Shown in pieces: positions 27,601 through 40,960 of a stretch of 64,000 nucleotides of DNA. Numbering within the stretch: the stretch's first letter is position 1; the number at the start of each line of letters is the position of its first letter. This stretch comes from Bugula neritina (lineage: Eukaryota; Bryozoa; Gymnolaemata; Cheilostomatida; Bugulidae). Position numbers and translations under genes: made by a program. The stretch lies in contig OZ037767.1 in NCBI GenBank assembly GCA_964035545.1, forward strand, positions 3,779,680 to 3,843,679, read 5' to 3'. The notes beneath the pieces are model-generated. The model ran no database searches, was not told the origin of the DNA, and saw nothing but the letters and a program-made list of their open reading frames with translations.

Positions 27601-30600
27601 TGCCGACTAATTGCGAACAAGTTAAATTCACTCTCGCTAGATTTGAATTGACAAATGATCTGCTTGATAACTTGAGAAATATGAATAGAAGGGTTGGTGC
27701 GAGTTAAACTAACTGAAACCTTATTATAAATTATTATGCATGATAATCAGGGTCCATCAACAATAACAACCATTTACAACCTGCAGCAAGTATTAAGCAA
27801 GATAAAAACCAAAATATTGATGGCTAATTCCCAGACAAAATCATAGAATGGTACATATTTCAGGTAATTTAGGCTGCTCAATTTTAAAATTAGACTAGCC
27901 CTCCAAGGTTTAAATAAAAAACACATTTATCAAGAGAAACTTTAGAGTGAATCAAATATAATTATTTACTTGCTAATTATGTCTCAAAACTGTAACTAAA
28001 TTTTTAAAAGAAATCTAAAATATAAATAATTAGTGTCATTGCTATTCCCTTCATTGCAACATTATTTTAGCAAACTGTATCAACGTCTGCAGCTCTCGTG
28101 TACCATGCTAATAAAAACAATTAATGATTGGACTCGACCACACAGAGCTTCCAGTAAAGTAATACTATAAAACAGCACTATGCCCGGCAGAAATTCCCTC
28201 AGCTTCATCACTCCAGTCACAAAGTGTAGAAATAATTGAGATGAGTTGCCATGGTACCACTGCTAACAATGTAGTGCTATAAGCTTGCCAGCATAATTAC
28301 TAACATCCCAAATAGTGATTAATTGCGTTTCGTTGCATAGCATGTTATAAACACTTTCACGATATACGTATACATTTTTGTGCTATACATTATATACCAG
28401 TTATGAGTTTGAGTGCACCTAGTAAAATAAACAACCTCCCTCATTTAGCTACAAAGAAAAAAACTCTTTGGTTGCCGCAAGGTACTAATTTAGTGGGGAA
28501 ATAAAAATTTGATCAACATAATTATACTATATTCAATTATCTTAAACTCAATCTTACAGTTTTTCTTTGATAATTTGTCTTGCTTTCCAGGGAAGGTGGA
28601 TGGCAAGAAATTGGAAAAACCAGAAAGTGAGATTAGAGTTTCAAAGACTTACCTAACATACCAGATTATATAATTTATATTTGTAAAAAAGGCTGCTTAA
28701 GAATTATTTTCACTTTTCACCATCACCGCCAGTTTCAGCTGTAGCTATAACTACATTAATTGAGCTTATATGATTATATAGCAGTTGCCAGGATTTGACA
28801 ACTCCTAGTAGTCTCCTGCTGTAATATATTTTTAATGGTCTAGACTCTAGACTCTAGTAGTTTATAGACTAGTAGTTTATAGCTTCTAGAATGTAGGAAA
28901 TTTTATAAAATGATACCAGTACATGTTCCAAGGGCTTTTGCTAATCAGAAATCAGATTTTGCAATTAAAGAATTATGTACACAATAATTAGTAATAGCAA
29001 AAATCTCATTTTGATTAAGGATTGAGGTGATAAATATGTGAACCAAATATCTACTCTCATTGTCCAATCAGATTGCATCTAAGACGAAGCAGCTACACAT
29101 TTTACTGCTGACTTAACATAGATACCATAATACTTGTATTATATTTCTAACTGTTTATAAAGGTATACATTAATTAACATTAAACAAATCTCACAATAAA
29201 TAACAAGCTATAATTTCAATAACTGTTTGAAGTAGTTAAAACTGTAATGCAAAACTAGTATAAATGTGAATGTATTCTAAATAAATGATAGTATACGAAT
29301 CTCAATGTTAGACAGGTGATAGCAAATCTACAAAATAAAATCTTGCAAAACTTTTTAACTTTGTTTTTTTTCTGAAAAAAAGTACCAATTTAATCACAGA
29401 CACTTATATATGTTTTTGGTTTTGCAAAAACAATATATATATGTCATAGCAGAGAAGAATGTATACAAATCTATTTAGATGCAAAATAAATTGGCAATGC
29501 CACACTACACATGAACACAGAATGAGACATATTGACATTTAACAAATAAAAAACAGTTTCTAGTGCTGGTTCCTGACTATAATATAACAGAAGATGACAG
29601 CTTGAAATCTATTTACTTGTTAACATGATGAATGCAGTAAAGACAGAAAAGCTGAGTTAAATTTACTCTGATACTCAACAGTTTATTACATACTTCGTAC
29701 ACAAATTTAGGTATTATACTTACATTGATAACAATAATATGTACTACACAGTGCATACTTAAAAGGATAGCATTGTGATAGTGTAATCATTAAGGTAATC
29801 ATGAATATAAACTTAAATATCAATGTGAAAATTAAGTTCAGTATCAACACCAATATTGGGGTGTGTAATTATAACCCACTATTTAGTAAACTATACCACT
29901 GTTATGATTAACTGTAACAGTATCATAAACCAAGACCATATGTAACTATAAATATAAATGTTACATATTATATTTACATTTAGGATGCAGCAAAGTATTA
30001 GTTGAACTTAACCTTATATAACATAATCACTATAATAATAGCCTAGTAATAATTACTAGAAAATATTGGGTAAGCCTAAAGAATGGTAAATTTATATTTA
30101 TTACTATTAATTAATTAATAATACTAGCTATTAAGCCGCTAATAATATGTATTTTAACAATATTATAATATCTATATTAGTAAAACTTGGTAATAGTAAT
30201 ACTAACAACAACAATCACTATTAGTAATCCACATACAGATAATGATATACTAATAGTAATAGTAATAGCTTTAGTATTTATTGGTGATACTTATAGTTAT
30301 AATTATACCAATATTAATATTTAGTAGTACTAATTGTAATAATAATATATGAATACAGAACATTACTCAAGTTTTCAAATTTAAAGATTTTAAGACTATC
30401 ACTAATAGTAATAGTGATCACTATAAGTTTAACTATTATTATTAGTATTACTATTAGTATTAAATATTAGTATTACTATTAATTATTATCATTAGACTTA
30501 GTATTACTATTAGTATTAGACTTAATATTACTATTAGTATTAGTGTTACTATTAGTATTACAAACTGAAATACTTATACTACTACTACTACCAGACCTAG

Positions 30601-30980
30601 TCTCTGTCCTAGTACTACTGTTACTGTTAGACTTAGTGTTAGCATTACTATTGTAAATTGTTGATTAGGCCTACTCTTAGTCTTAGCAACACTAATACTA
30701 ATAGTAATATTAATACTAATGTAATAGTAATATTAATAGAATAATACTTATAATAAGCCTACTACTGCTAGTAGTACTACTGCTACTAGTACTAGTAGTA
30801 GTACTAGTAGTTGAAATTTATCATTATCATTAATATTTAATTATCATAATCATTATGATTATGTAAATGTTATACTTATTAATACTTCATCAACATTTAC
30901 ACATCTAGAAGTACGATCAAAATAACCAAGTTTTAAACACACGCTTGTTGGCAAAATAAAATAACGCATAATGATATTCT
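27601..30980. other. Non-genic AT-rich stretch
   Basis: No exon recognised. The right part grades into trinucleotide-like ATTAGT/TACTAT simple sequence. Confidence 0.5.
30030..30880. repeat. ATTAGT/ACTATT low-complexity tract
   Basis: Long runs built from TTA, AGT and ACT triplets in irregular order, including ATTACTATTAGTATTAGAC repeats. Cryptic simple sequence. Confidence 0.75.
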
Positions 30981-30993
30981 AGCTTCGTCTTAC

Positions 30994-31218
30994 CTTACTA
31001 CTAAGTTCCAACTCAAACTGTTTGGTTTTTCCTAAAATGCATGAGACTGAGTTGCATGGCAGGCAATTGTTTATTCGTCGTTCACATGCTCTGAAGTTTC
31101 CGTTTCCTATAAATTCGAACTGAGCAATAGCGGTGGAAGTAGACAACTTCAATTTGCACAAAACAGCTGCGTGATAATATTTTAACTGTGTATTATAACG
31201 GCTTTCAATAATATGCAA
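30994..31218 (-). other. Candidate 5' noncoding exon with strong donor
   Basis: A 75-codon open frame is cut by a consensus donor (AGTAAG|GTAAGACG, exon edge 30994). The base composition is less AT-rich than its surroundings. The frame resembles no known protein. Being on the FOXN strand and upstream of it, it may be a 5' UTR exon of FOXN or the end of the repeat-domain transcript. The evidence is only the donor and the composition. Confidence 0.3.
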
Positions 31219-31888
31219 AAACGTTAGACTTGTTTTGTATTTTTACATAGTGTTTTTGTCTTGACACAATATTGACATTGAAACATTCTAGTCCAAAAAT
31301 TACAGAGGACTTGAGATTTAATAGAAAACAGTAAAAATCAACAGCTATGGCTTCACACAACTTCACAATAACTATATTGCAAATTAGGCAGTTGAAATTC
31401 TATGCATTTAAATACTTTAAAAACGATGTTTCAAAGTAACTTATTCTCAAGTGTTGTGGACTATTTCAGAGTTGTGCACTAATAAAGAGAAGATAACTCA
31501 GCTATGTATAATGGGCCTTCAAGAGACTTTTTAGTGGCTTTAGCTAAAAACTAACGAACATATTATATATAATTTTGTTGTTTATACATAATTCTTTAAA
31601 GGAATCTCTGAAAGTTTTTCAAAACTAATACATCCATAAAGATTAGTCAATATTAATCAAATGGTATCATGCCTATGCATACCATAATCATATTGTAATT
31701 ATTGCTATTTGAACTACATTGGAGCAAGCTTGTTATTGGATAGTAACAAGAAAGTTAACAGTTAGCATGTGACAAAGAGACACAATATTTGAATACAATA
31801 AAGGCTTAAAATTAAAACTTAAAATCAACAAAGCTGTCCTGCTATTAGTTGGAGAATGGTTTTCCTTATTTTAGATATTTAAAATAAT

Positions 31889-31947
31889 TGCCCCCACTGG
31901 GTTCAAACCACAGCAAGCAGGCACTAACCAATCACACTACAGGGGCT
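31889..31947 (-). pseudogene. tRNA-like sequence lacking the anticodon arm (tRNA pseudogene or SINE head)
   Basis: On the minus strand GCCCCTG pairs with TGGGGGC as a 7-bp acceptor stem. The sequence has a box-A-like TAGTGTGATTGGTTAGTG and a box-B-like GGTTTGAACCC (consensus GGTTCGAATCC). At about 58 nt it is too short, missing roughly the anticodon stem-loop. It cannot be a functional tRNA and may be the head of a SINE. Confidence 0.45.
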
Positions 31948-33290
31948 TCGAGATTCCAAACAACAGAAATATTCAAGCTTACAGTCTACAAAATAGGAAG
32001 GCAATATTATGGTTTAAAAAACTGGCATCCGTCAATGAATTTATGGAAGACACGCTTGGCCTTCCTCCACAATGAATTACTTATTGTTTGAGGAACATAA
32101 TATTATTAGCATCTTTATGCTGAAGTAGATTTCGTAAACCTCTTTATTAAATCATCTTTCAAATATATACACTCACACATTATTTAAAACATGATTTACC
32201 AACAAGATTTACTTAGTCTACTAAGTAAAAGTTGCAGCATGACATTGGATTTATGTCCCCTTTTGATTAGAATATGGATTGAATGACAATTAGTAAAATC
32301 ACGAGATTATTAGGAATGCTAGAGATAAACATTCAACATGTTTCAAAGTTCAAAAAAGCCCAAACAAATCAGGACACACTGGTACAAGAGTCATCAACTC
32401 AAACTAGTTTGACCCCAGTATCAATATGAACTTTCACATCAGTATCTGTGGTTGTTAGTACCACTACTCAAATTATCAGTGTTGCTAGTAGTTATTTCTC
32501 CTCATCAACACTGAATCATCTTTAAAGCTGAATAGCCACATAAGGAAATCAATTCCTAGAGACCACCACTTGCTAGAATCTAGATAATCCCCATATCTTC
32601 CTGTAAATGTGACAATATGATTCAAAGGCCAACATCATTATGAACACAATCTTCGATAACTGAAGTTACAAAATCATTTAGTTAATATATTATGATATGC
32701 TTTATATAGAAATGGCAGAGGTGGAGGAATATTAGTATGAGTTACATCTTTACTGCTGCTACGCAAGTATATTAAAGATTAGCCAACACTGAACAGCGTG
32801 GAATGAAAGGTGAATATCACAATGCCTAATAAATACTAGACTGCAACTGCCAAGTGTAGTAATATAATATCTATAGAAGGAAAGGTCAAAAGCCTGCATA
32901 ACAACTCATTAAAAGTAAGTTAGCAACTGGAGGGCAGTAACTGTAAGCTTTGTTGGAAGTCATTGGAATAGAGAATAGTAACAGTAATTACTGGATTCAA
33001 CGTGAATTATATAATTATGTTAATATCTTTTAATCATTTTTACATTTTAGCCCAAAACCTGATCATCAATACAACAATATTATTTGCAATGCCAGCAACT
33101 GGCAAAAGCTAGCTAAGTTTTATAAGGGTACCGATTATATTATAATATTATTGTACTGTAACCAAAATACCAGTGACTTGACTGCTACTAGTTGCATGAA
33201 CAGAAAAATATTACTAAATAGTTCGCCTACTAAACAGAACTTCAGGAAGAGAGAGTTCTTTCCTTCTTTCTACAAGCCAAGAACTGACCA
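31948..33290. other. Non-genic stretch
   Basis: I see no gene, strong splice pair or repeat here apart from AT-rich sequence. Confidence 0.5.
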
Positions 33291-33313
33291 CTGGCATAAC
33301 CCACTGTTCTAAA

Positions 33314-33350
33314 TGAAGGTTGGCTCCATTGGATTACCAATGGACCTTCA
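33314..33350. other. Strong single hairpin at the array's downstream edge
   Basis: TGAAGGT pairs with ACCTTCA and CCATTGG with CCAATGG around an ATTA loop, giving 14 base pairs with one 5-nt bulge. GGTTGG/CCAACC nearby offers an alternative outer stem. Confidence 0.55.
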
Positions 33351-34210
33351 GTTGGAATTGCACCAACCAGGTGAGGTCTGCCAATGACCTGAAAATTAAC
33401 TATGAAATTGTATGTATAGCTATTCCTAAGGTTGTCAAATTATACCAGTTGAAGCAATTACTTTATCAATATGATCATAGTAATCTATAATGTTGAGCTC
33501 AATTAATATCATGCCACCAATATGAGTGAATACATAGCACATTTCCAATGAAGTTCATGATTATCCATATTCTGTATTCTACGGCAGATGGTAATTTTCC
33601 ACTGAAATCTAGTTTCACCAACCTGAAGCTAAAGGAGCATTTACACTGTAAAACAAGCTTGAAATGTCAGCGTGGCTGGAAACCCCTATTCCCCGCCTAC
33701 TTTACAATTGATTTTGTAATGCAACATAATAAAAGAAGGGCAAACTTATCATACAGTAACAGCTAATAGATACCACAAAGTGTTACCTAGAAAAGTAGTT
33801 TATATCTAGCAGTTAATAATTGCTTAGCTAGGTGGAGAATTGGATTAAAATCATAACAGGTGCTTAGTATTGTTAGCTGTAGCAAAGAAGCATAGAAAAT
33901 AATGTAAACTGCAGTTATCACAAGTCTGTCAAATGTGGCTTTAAAAATTGTCATCCAAAAGAGAATCATGTAAGCAGTAAGGGTATCCGAATAGCACCTC
34001 TGCTTCCTGCTGACTAAAATATGTATATTCAACATCCAATAGAAACACAAGAAAGTTCTGCACCTGTTAAAATTGTAGTTTAACTATTTGGATATTTCTG
34101 AACTAGCCAATTTCAACATTTCACTGCTGGCTACGAAAATGTGACGTTTAAACATTATAGGAGAGGGTATGTAATTTTTGACTACAAGTCAACAGACATT
34201 TAATAATTTT

Positions 34211-34323
34211 GTGCCCAAGCCACGTGACAGACTGCAGTACAGAGTGTCACACAGCCCCAATCATTCACCCAAACATATAACTGAATGATTGCCACCACCC
34301 GGCTGCCGATACAATGCAGCCTC
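34211..34323 (-). ncRNA. Three-hairpin RNA element, copy 1
   Basis: In minus-strand sense there are three stems. H1 is GGCTGC/GCAGCC around ATTGTATCG. H2 is CAATCATTCA/TGAATGATTG around a 14-nt loop. H3 is GCTGTGTGACA with TGTCACGTGGC, including G-U pairs. The element lies about 50 nt past a GTGAGT donor at 34374. It is the outermost and one of the most diverged units, yet the element is intact. Confidence 0.65.
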
Positions 34324-34556
34324 GCAACAACATGTTTATTAAAAATGAACTAGAGGAGACGTAAAAACATGACTCACAGTTAAACTGTTTCTTCGCTATT
34401 TGTTTTAGATGTTGTCAGCTGAGAAGAAAGTACCAGAAACCATGGCGTAGCTGTGATAATGTAGATCAACCAATGAATAGGAGAGAACTTCATTGAGAAG
34501 AGATTACTTCATAGGACTGTGCTTTGGATACTCTAAAACTACTTGATCAGACTACT

Positions 34557-34572
34557 CCCCCCCCCCCCCTCC
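34557..34572. repeat. C-run (minus-strand G-run) before block A
   Basis: A run of C precedes the CAAG|TAGTTTTAGAG block in this unit. Similar C-rich tracts occur at the same place in units near 36.09, 37.46, 38.84 and 40.18 kb. In transcript sense they are intronic G-runs close to a putative acceptor. Confidence 0.6.
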
Positions 34573-35702
34573 AACAATGAAAATAGAAAATGCTTCAATA
34601 TTTTACCGAGTTATTGTTATGCAGAAATCAGATAATAATTGACAACTTACATCACGATGAACACTCATCAACCCATGGGGTGCCACTGTAACGGTGTGAG
34701 TATGTTAGAAGACCATTTTTCCTTTGCAATACTAGATTTATCAGCATGAACTGTTAAAACCTCTTCTTACTAGGGTTACTCTGAAACTACTCAACTAAAG
34801 ACACATACCCTACATCTGTTCCAACAGTATAATTGATAGCATGTGGCGATTACGAGCTGAATGATGCGCTGCTAGTTCAAAACGAACAATGATTATATAA
34901 ATTATATACTCACTAACTAGTTATGAGACCTGTTCTCTCCTCTAGAGGGATTGAGAAACTGTGAAATTTTACACTTGCAACTAAATAGTGTGTGATGTTC
35001 CAAAAATTCATATTATGGACGATTTCTATGGTTTTCAACCTAAGCCTGGCATAATCTTTCAATCAGAATGATTGGTAATACAGTTTTGTAAGAACACAAT
35101 CAATACTTTGACAAGAGCACTGAATATAATTGTATGGATTATAATAATATACCCCAGTTCGTTCACTTTTGCTATTTTGTCATTTTCATTGCCATCATCG
35201 CCAGGGTTCATAGAGCTAGCGCTGCATCAGTTCATTTCAACATCAAACTGAACTTGTACAAACCAACAATATTTACTTCTTATGTATGTGGCTGTTTCCA
35301 ACAAATTGCAGAGTAAGCATTCACAACCTGAGGCAATCTGAAATAACTGGACTCAACAACAAAACATAGTTAACTAATTAATGGACATGCACCAGTATTA
35401 GCAGATTTTGCTATATTGAAGAATCTTGTAAATAACAGGTTGTAAAACTTAAACTGTTGGAAGAGAGTAACATGAGCTTTTACTAGCTTACTATTGCTGA
35501 AGTCAAAGAGATGAGCTGCAAGTTGTGCGCTGGATTGAGAGGCCATTATATGAACAGAGCCACAGTACGATATGACGCAGTTTACTGAAACAAGCCGGTT
35601 GCTGCCATTACTTGGAAACCACAGTAAAACTACCTCATAGATTATTACTACTTCTTCGTGGAGCTACTGAGAAGAGAAACCAAATAGTTATGTAATAATT
35701 TT

Positions 35703-35815
35703 GTGCCCAAGCCATGTGACAGACTGCAGTACAGAGTGTCACACAGCCCCAATCATTCACTCAAACATATAACTGAATGATTGCCACCACCCGGCTGCCG
35801 ATACAATGCAGCCTC
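35703..35815 (-). ncRNA. Three-hairpin RNA element, copy 2
   Basis: All three stems are intact. The H2 loop differs by one base (GTTTGAG for GTTTGGG). It is followed by a branch-point-like ACTACATAAC analogue and the acceptor TTTCTCTTCTCAG, placing it near an intron's 3' end. Confidence 0.65.
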
Positions 35816-37081
35816 GAAAACAATTCGTAAAAAATAAGAAACAAATAGTAAAAAGTTACGAGATAAGAAGTTGCATTGCTTGATACTTGATAGCGAATAA
35901 AATACTTGATCTTTGGGAATGAGCATCAACCACTGAAGAACTCCACAGAGATTCTGTTGCTTCACGTGATATCAGCCACCAGATAGAGGAACAACTAGTC
36001 TAAGAGGAACAATTCTTCCTAGATACCACCACTTCTCTGGAGCTGTTGCTTTGACTACTCTAAAACCACTTGTTCGTAAATTATGCCCCCCTCCCTTTCC
36101 CCGCACAAAACAAAACTAAATTAAAAATTATATCCGTGAATTTTCTTTATGCAACACTCATTTGTGGAAATATATGTATATGGTTTTCATATGGAATGAA
36201 AAAGAATAACTTACTTCTTAAGAAGTTGTTTTAGAGACCTAGAATGCCAGAGGCGAGTTCAAAGTTTTGAGATATTGAGACAAACTACGAGTAGTACGGA
36301 CTGTTGCATACTTCTGGTGGAGTTTTGTCTGCTCGAATGGATCTGAAACTACTGAAATAAAGACTACCCCTATCTAGAAGGCCTTATTTTACCATGTTTA
36401 AAAATATAAGCGTATCAACAAGAAATATTCTTGGGGGAAAACCAAAAAACAACCATCACAAAGTGGACTAACTATAAAATCAACTAAATCAATACAGTAT
36501 AGGTGAATAATATACCCCAGAAGTTAACCAATTTGCAACATCAGTTGGGGAGAGCACCAGGCTTTCAGATAGAACACTTGGAGAATAATACTTGTGTAGC
36601 CCATCTAATTATCTGATCGATTCTAGGGAAGTAGAGGCATATCTCTAGAGTATGTAGTAATTTTCAGCCAGTTACAGAACTTGAGTTGACAATTCGAAAA
36701 TCAATCTGAAAGAACTAAACTCAACACAAGACGAAATGCATTACGTTCGGCTGCATGCAAAATAATCATCAAATTCAACACTGTCACCACAGTAATCGAG
36801 TAAATGGCTTTATATGTTATGTTGTATTACCTCAACCTTAAAGTTCTGTGCTTATAACGTTCACAATGCTCTTATTAAAGTTATTTTGATGTGTACTTGA
36901 TTAAGATAAGGCAGTAGAATTTGGAGATGATACAATCGATGTTCGACATAATGGCAACTTGTTTCCACAGAATACGTATTTCTTCACTGTCACTTGGAAA
37001 ACGCAATAAGACTACCTCGTATGTAACTAATCTTTCCTGCAACTATTCTGAAGAAACACCAAATAGTTATGTAGTACTTTT

Positions 37082-37194
37082 GTGCCCAAGCCATGTGACA
37101 GACTGCAGTACAGAGTGTCACACAGCCCCAATCATTCACCCAAACATATAACTGAATGATTGCCACCACCCGGCTGCCGATACAATGCAGCCTC
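37082..37194 (-). ncRNA. Three-hairpin RNA element, copy 3
   Basis: All stems are intact. The acceptor GGTGTTTCTTCAG|AATAG follows about 35 nt past the element, with TACTACATAAC between them as a likely branch site. Confidence 0.65.
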
Positions 37195-38455
37195 AAAAAC
37201 AATCCGCAAAAAATAAGAAACAAATAGTAAAGAGTTATGAGATAAGAAGTTGCATTGCTTGATACTTGATAGCGAATAAAATACTTGATCTTTGGGAATG
37301 AGCATCAACCACTGAAGAACTCCACAGAGATTCTGTTGCTTCATGTGATATCAGCCACCAGATAGAGGAACTACTAGTCTAAGAGGAACAATTCTTCCTA
37401 GATACCACCACTTCTCTGGAGCTTTGACTACTCTAAAACTACTTGTTTGTAAATTATGCCCCCTCCCTTTCCCAGCACAAAACAAAACCAAATTAAAAAT
37501 TATATCCGTGAATTTTCTTTATGCAACGCTCATTTGTGAAAATATATGTATATGGTTTTCATATGGAATGAACAAGAATAACTTACTTCTTAAGAAGTTG
37601 TTTTAGAGACCTAGAATGCCAGAGGCGAGTTCAAAGTTTTGAGATATTGAGACAGACTACGAGTAGTAGGAACTGTTACATACTTCTGGTGGAGTTTTGT
37701 CTGCTCCGGTGGATCTAAAACTACTGAAATAAAGACTACCCCTATCTGGAAGACCTTACTTTACCACCAAGATTAAAAGTATAAGCCTATCAACAAGAAA
37801 TATTCTTGGGGAAAACCAAAAAACAACCATCACAAAGTGGACTAACTATAAAATCAACTCAATCAATACAGTATAGGTGAATAATATACCACAGAAGTTA
37901 ACCAATTTGCAACATCAGTTGGGGAGAGCACCAGGCTTTCAGATAGAACCTTTGGAGAATACTTGTGTAGCCCATCTAATTATCTTTTCGATTTTAGGGA
38001 AGTAGAGGCATATCTCTAGAGTATGTAGTAATTTTCAGCCAGTTACAGAACTCGAGTCGACAATTCGAAAATCAATCTGAAAGAACTGAACTCAACACAA
38101 GACGAAATGCATTATGTTCGGCTGCATGCAAAATAATCATCAAATTCAACACTGTTATCACAGTAATCGAGTAAATGGCTTTATATGTTATGTTGTATTA
38201 CCTCAACCTTGAAGTTCTGCGCTTAAAATGTTCACAATGCTCTTATTAGAATTATTTTGATGTGTACTTGATTGTCAAGATAAGGCAGTAGAATTTGGAG
38301 ATGATACAATCGATGTTCGACATAATGGCAACTTGTTTCCACAGAATACGTATTTCTTCACTGTCACTTGGAAAACGCAATAAGACTACCTCGTATGTAA
38401 CTAATCTTTCCTGCAACTATTCTGAAGAAACACCAAATAGTTATGTAGTAATTTT

Positions 38456-38568
38456 GTGCCCAAGCCATGTGACAGACTGCAGTACAGAGTGTCACACAGC
38501 CCCAATCATTCACCCAAACATATAACTGAATGATTGCCACCACCCAGCTGCCGATACAATGCAGCCTC
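38456..38568 (-). ncRNA. Three-hairpin RNA element, copy 4
   Basis: Stems are intact. The closing base of H1 changes from G-C to a G-U wobble (GCAGCT for GCAGCC), which keeps pairing. Confidence 0.65.
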
Positions 38569-39805
38569 GAAAACAATCCGTAAAAGAAAAGAAACAAATA
38601 GTAAAGAGTTATGAAATAAGAAGTTGCATTGCTTGATACTTGATAGCGAATAAAATACTTGATTTTTGGGAACGAGCATCAACCACTGAAGAACTCCGTA
38701 GAGATTATGTTGCTTCACGCGATATCAGCCACCAGATAGAGGAAGAACTAGTCTAAGAGGAACAATTCTTCCTAGATACCACCACTTCTCTGGAGCTGTT
38801 GCTTTGACTACTCTAAAACTATTTGTTTGTAAATTATGCCCCCCTCCCCTTCCCAGCACAAAACAAAACCAAATCAAAAAATTCTACATAGATTTTCTTT
38901 GGTACAGACTTGAACTTTATGCACTTGATTTTTCATGTAAAATGAAGAACTTACTTCATAAAAAGTTGTTTTAGAGACCTAGATTGCCAGAGGCGAGTTC
39001 TAAGTTTCTAAAGGGAAGTTTACTCTTGCTTCGAGATATTAAGATAAACTACGAGTAGTACGGACTGTTGCATACTTCTGGTGGAGTTTTGTCTGCTTGA
39101 GTTGATCTGAAACTACTGAAATAAAGACTACCCCTATCTGGAAGACCTTACTTTACCACTATGATTAAAAGTATAAGCCTATCAACAAGAAATATTCTTG
39201 GGGAAAACTATAAAATAACCATCACAAAGTGGACTAACTATAAAATCAACTAAATCAATACAATATAGGTGAATAATATACCACAGAAGTTATCCAATTT
39301 GCAACAGCAGTTGGAGAGAGCACCAGGCTTTCAGATAGAACACTTGGAGAATAATACTTGTGTAGCCCATCCCAATATTTGATCAAATCTAGGGTAAATG
39401 CATATCTCTAGAGTTTGTAGAAATCTTCAGCTAGTTGTAAAACTTCAATTGACAATGTGAAAATCAATCTGAAAGAACTGAACTCAACACAAGACGAAAT
39501 GTATGTTATGTTCAGCTGCATGCAACACTGTTACGACAGCAATCAAATAATTAATGGTTGTAGATGTTATGTTGCATTACCTCAACCTTGAAATGTTTGT
39601 GACAAAACTTTCATGATGTTTTTATTGAAGTTATGGTGCTGTGAGCTGGACTATCAGGATAGAGCTAACAGAATTTAGAGATACAATTGACGTTGGGCGA
39701 AATAACAATTTGCTTCAGCAGAATGTTTGAAGCTTGGGTCACTTGAAAGCCGCAGTATTTCCTGTAACTATTCAGAAGAGAAACCAAATAGTTATGTAAT
39801 AATTT

Positions 39806-39913
39806 TGTGCCCAAGCCATGTGACAGACTGCAGTACAGAATGTCAACACAGCCCCAATCATTCACCCAAACATGTTACTGAATGATTGCCACCACCCGGC
39901 TGTTTACAGCCTC
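39806..39913 (-). ncRNA. Three-hairpin RNA element, copy 5
   Basis: H1 is shortened to GGCTG-TAAA-CAGCC, with both arms still pairing although the loop has been replaced. The H2 loop has two changes, while its 10-bp stem is unchanged. Confidence 0.65.
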
Positions 39914-40847
39914 AATAACAATCTATGAGAAGAGAAACAAATAGTAAAAAGTTACGAGATAAGAAGTTGCATTGCTTGATACTTTATAGCTAATAAAATA
40001 CTTGATCTTTGGGAACGAGCATCGATCAGTGAAGAACTCCACAGAGAATCTGTTGCTTCACGTGATACCAGCCACCACCAGACAGAGGAACAACTCTTTT
40101 AAGAATAACTTTTCCAGGAGGCCACAATGTGACAGGATTTGCTTTGGATACTCTGAAACTACTTGATTGGAGATAATGCCCCCCCTCTTCCCCCGCACAA
40201 ATTGCAAAACCAAGTGATTTCAGAATTTTATAAGTTTTATTTTACATATATTACACTTCTACCTCTGATACACTCGTAGTTTAACTGAAATACACAAAAA
40301 GAAGAACTTACTATAAGATAAGTAGTTTTGGTGGTGTAACATGACAGAATGCAGTGAGTCAAGGTTCTGGAGACACCATCTGTGCCTTGTGGATAATATG
40401 ATAATCCATTGGAAAACATTTCTCTAAGCTTCTGTCAACTTGGAAAAATCTGAAACTACTCCACAAAACACACGATGTGTCTACCCCTATTTGGAACTTA
40501 TGAAAAATCTTAGTATAAGCAATGGAGTAACTTATTCTTAATAGGCACACAAGAAATCAAAAGATTCAACTGGTAGAATGTGTTACCTCAATAAACTAGG
40601 TGAACGAATGTAGTTTTTATGTAGTACTACCCCATAGTCGAAACCTGTGTGTGCAGAATTCCCATTTTCATGTTATTGAAGTTTTTGGACGAAGTCATAT
40701 GTACTGGATTGCTAGTCAGCTACACTACATCAAGAGCACTTGCATAAATTGGGATGACATTTCTCCTGTCACTAGTCGTAGCAAAGTCCCAAGACTACTT
40801 TCTCCTGTAACTATTCCAAAATGAAACCAAATAGTTGTCATAATTTT

Positions 40848-40960
40848 GTGCCCAAGCCATGTGACAGACTGCAGTACAAAATGTCAACACAGCCCCAATC
40901 ATTCACCCAAACATATAACTGAATGATTGCCACCACCCGGCTGCTGGAATAAACAGCCTC
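40848..40960 (-). ncRNA. Three-hairpin RNA element, copy 6
   Basis: The H1 loop is wholly different (TTTATTCCAG) but the GGCTG/CAGCC stem is kept. Flanking sequence is diverged from copies 2-5. A GTAAGT donor lies about 50 nt upstream in transcript sense, at 41009-41014. Confidence 0.65.

Noticed and set aside
36921-38525. Duplicated 76-codon plus-strand frame starting MEMIQSMFD
   Set aside because: Two recent copies of the same repeat unit, opposite to the splice-signal strand, not kept in other units.
35753-38718. A ~70-codon minus-strand open frame starting MKQ(Q/H)NL repeated in three units
   Set aside because: Present only in the near-identical central units, runs through the structured element, and is lost in diverged units where the RNA element persists.
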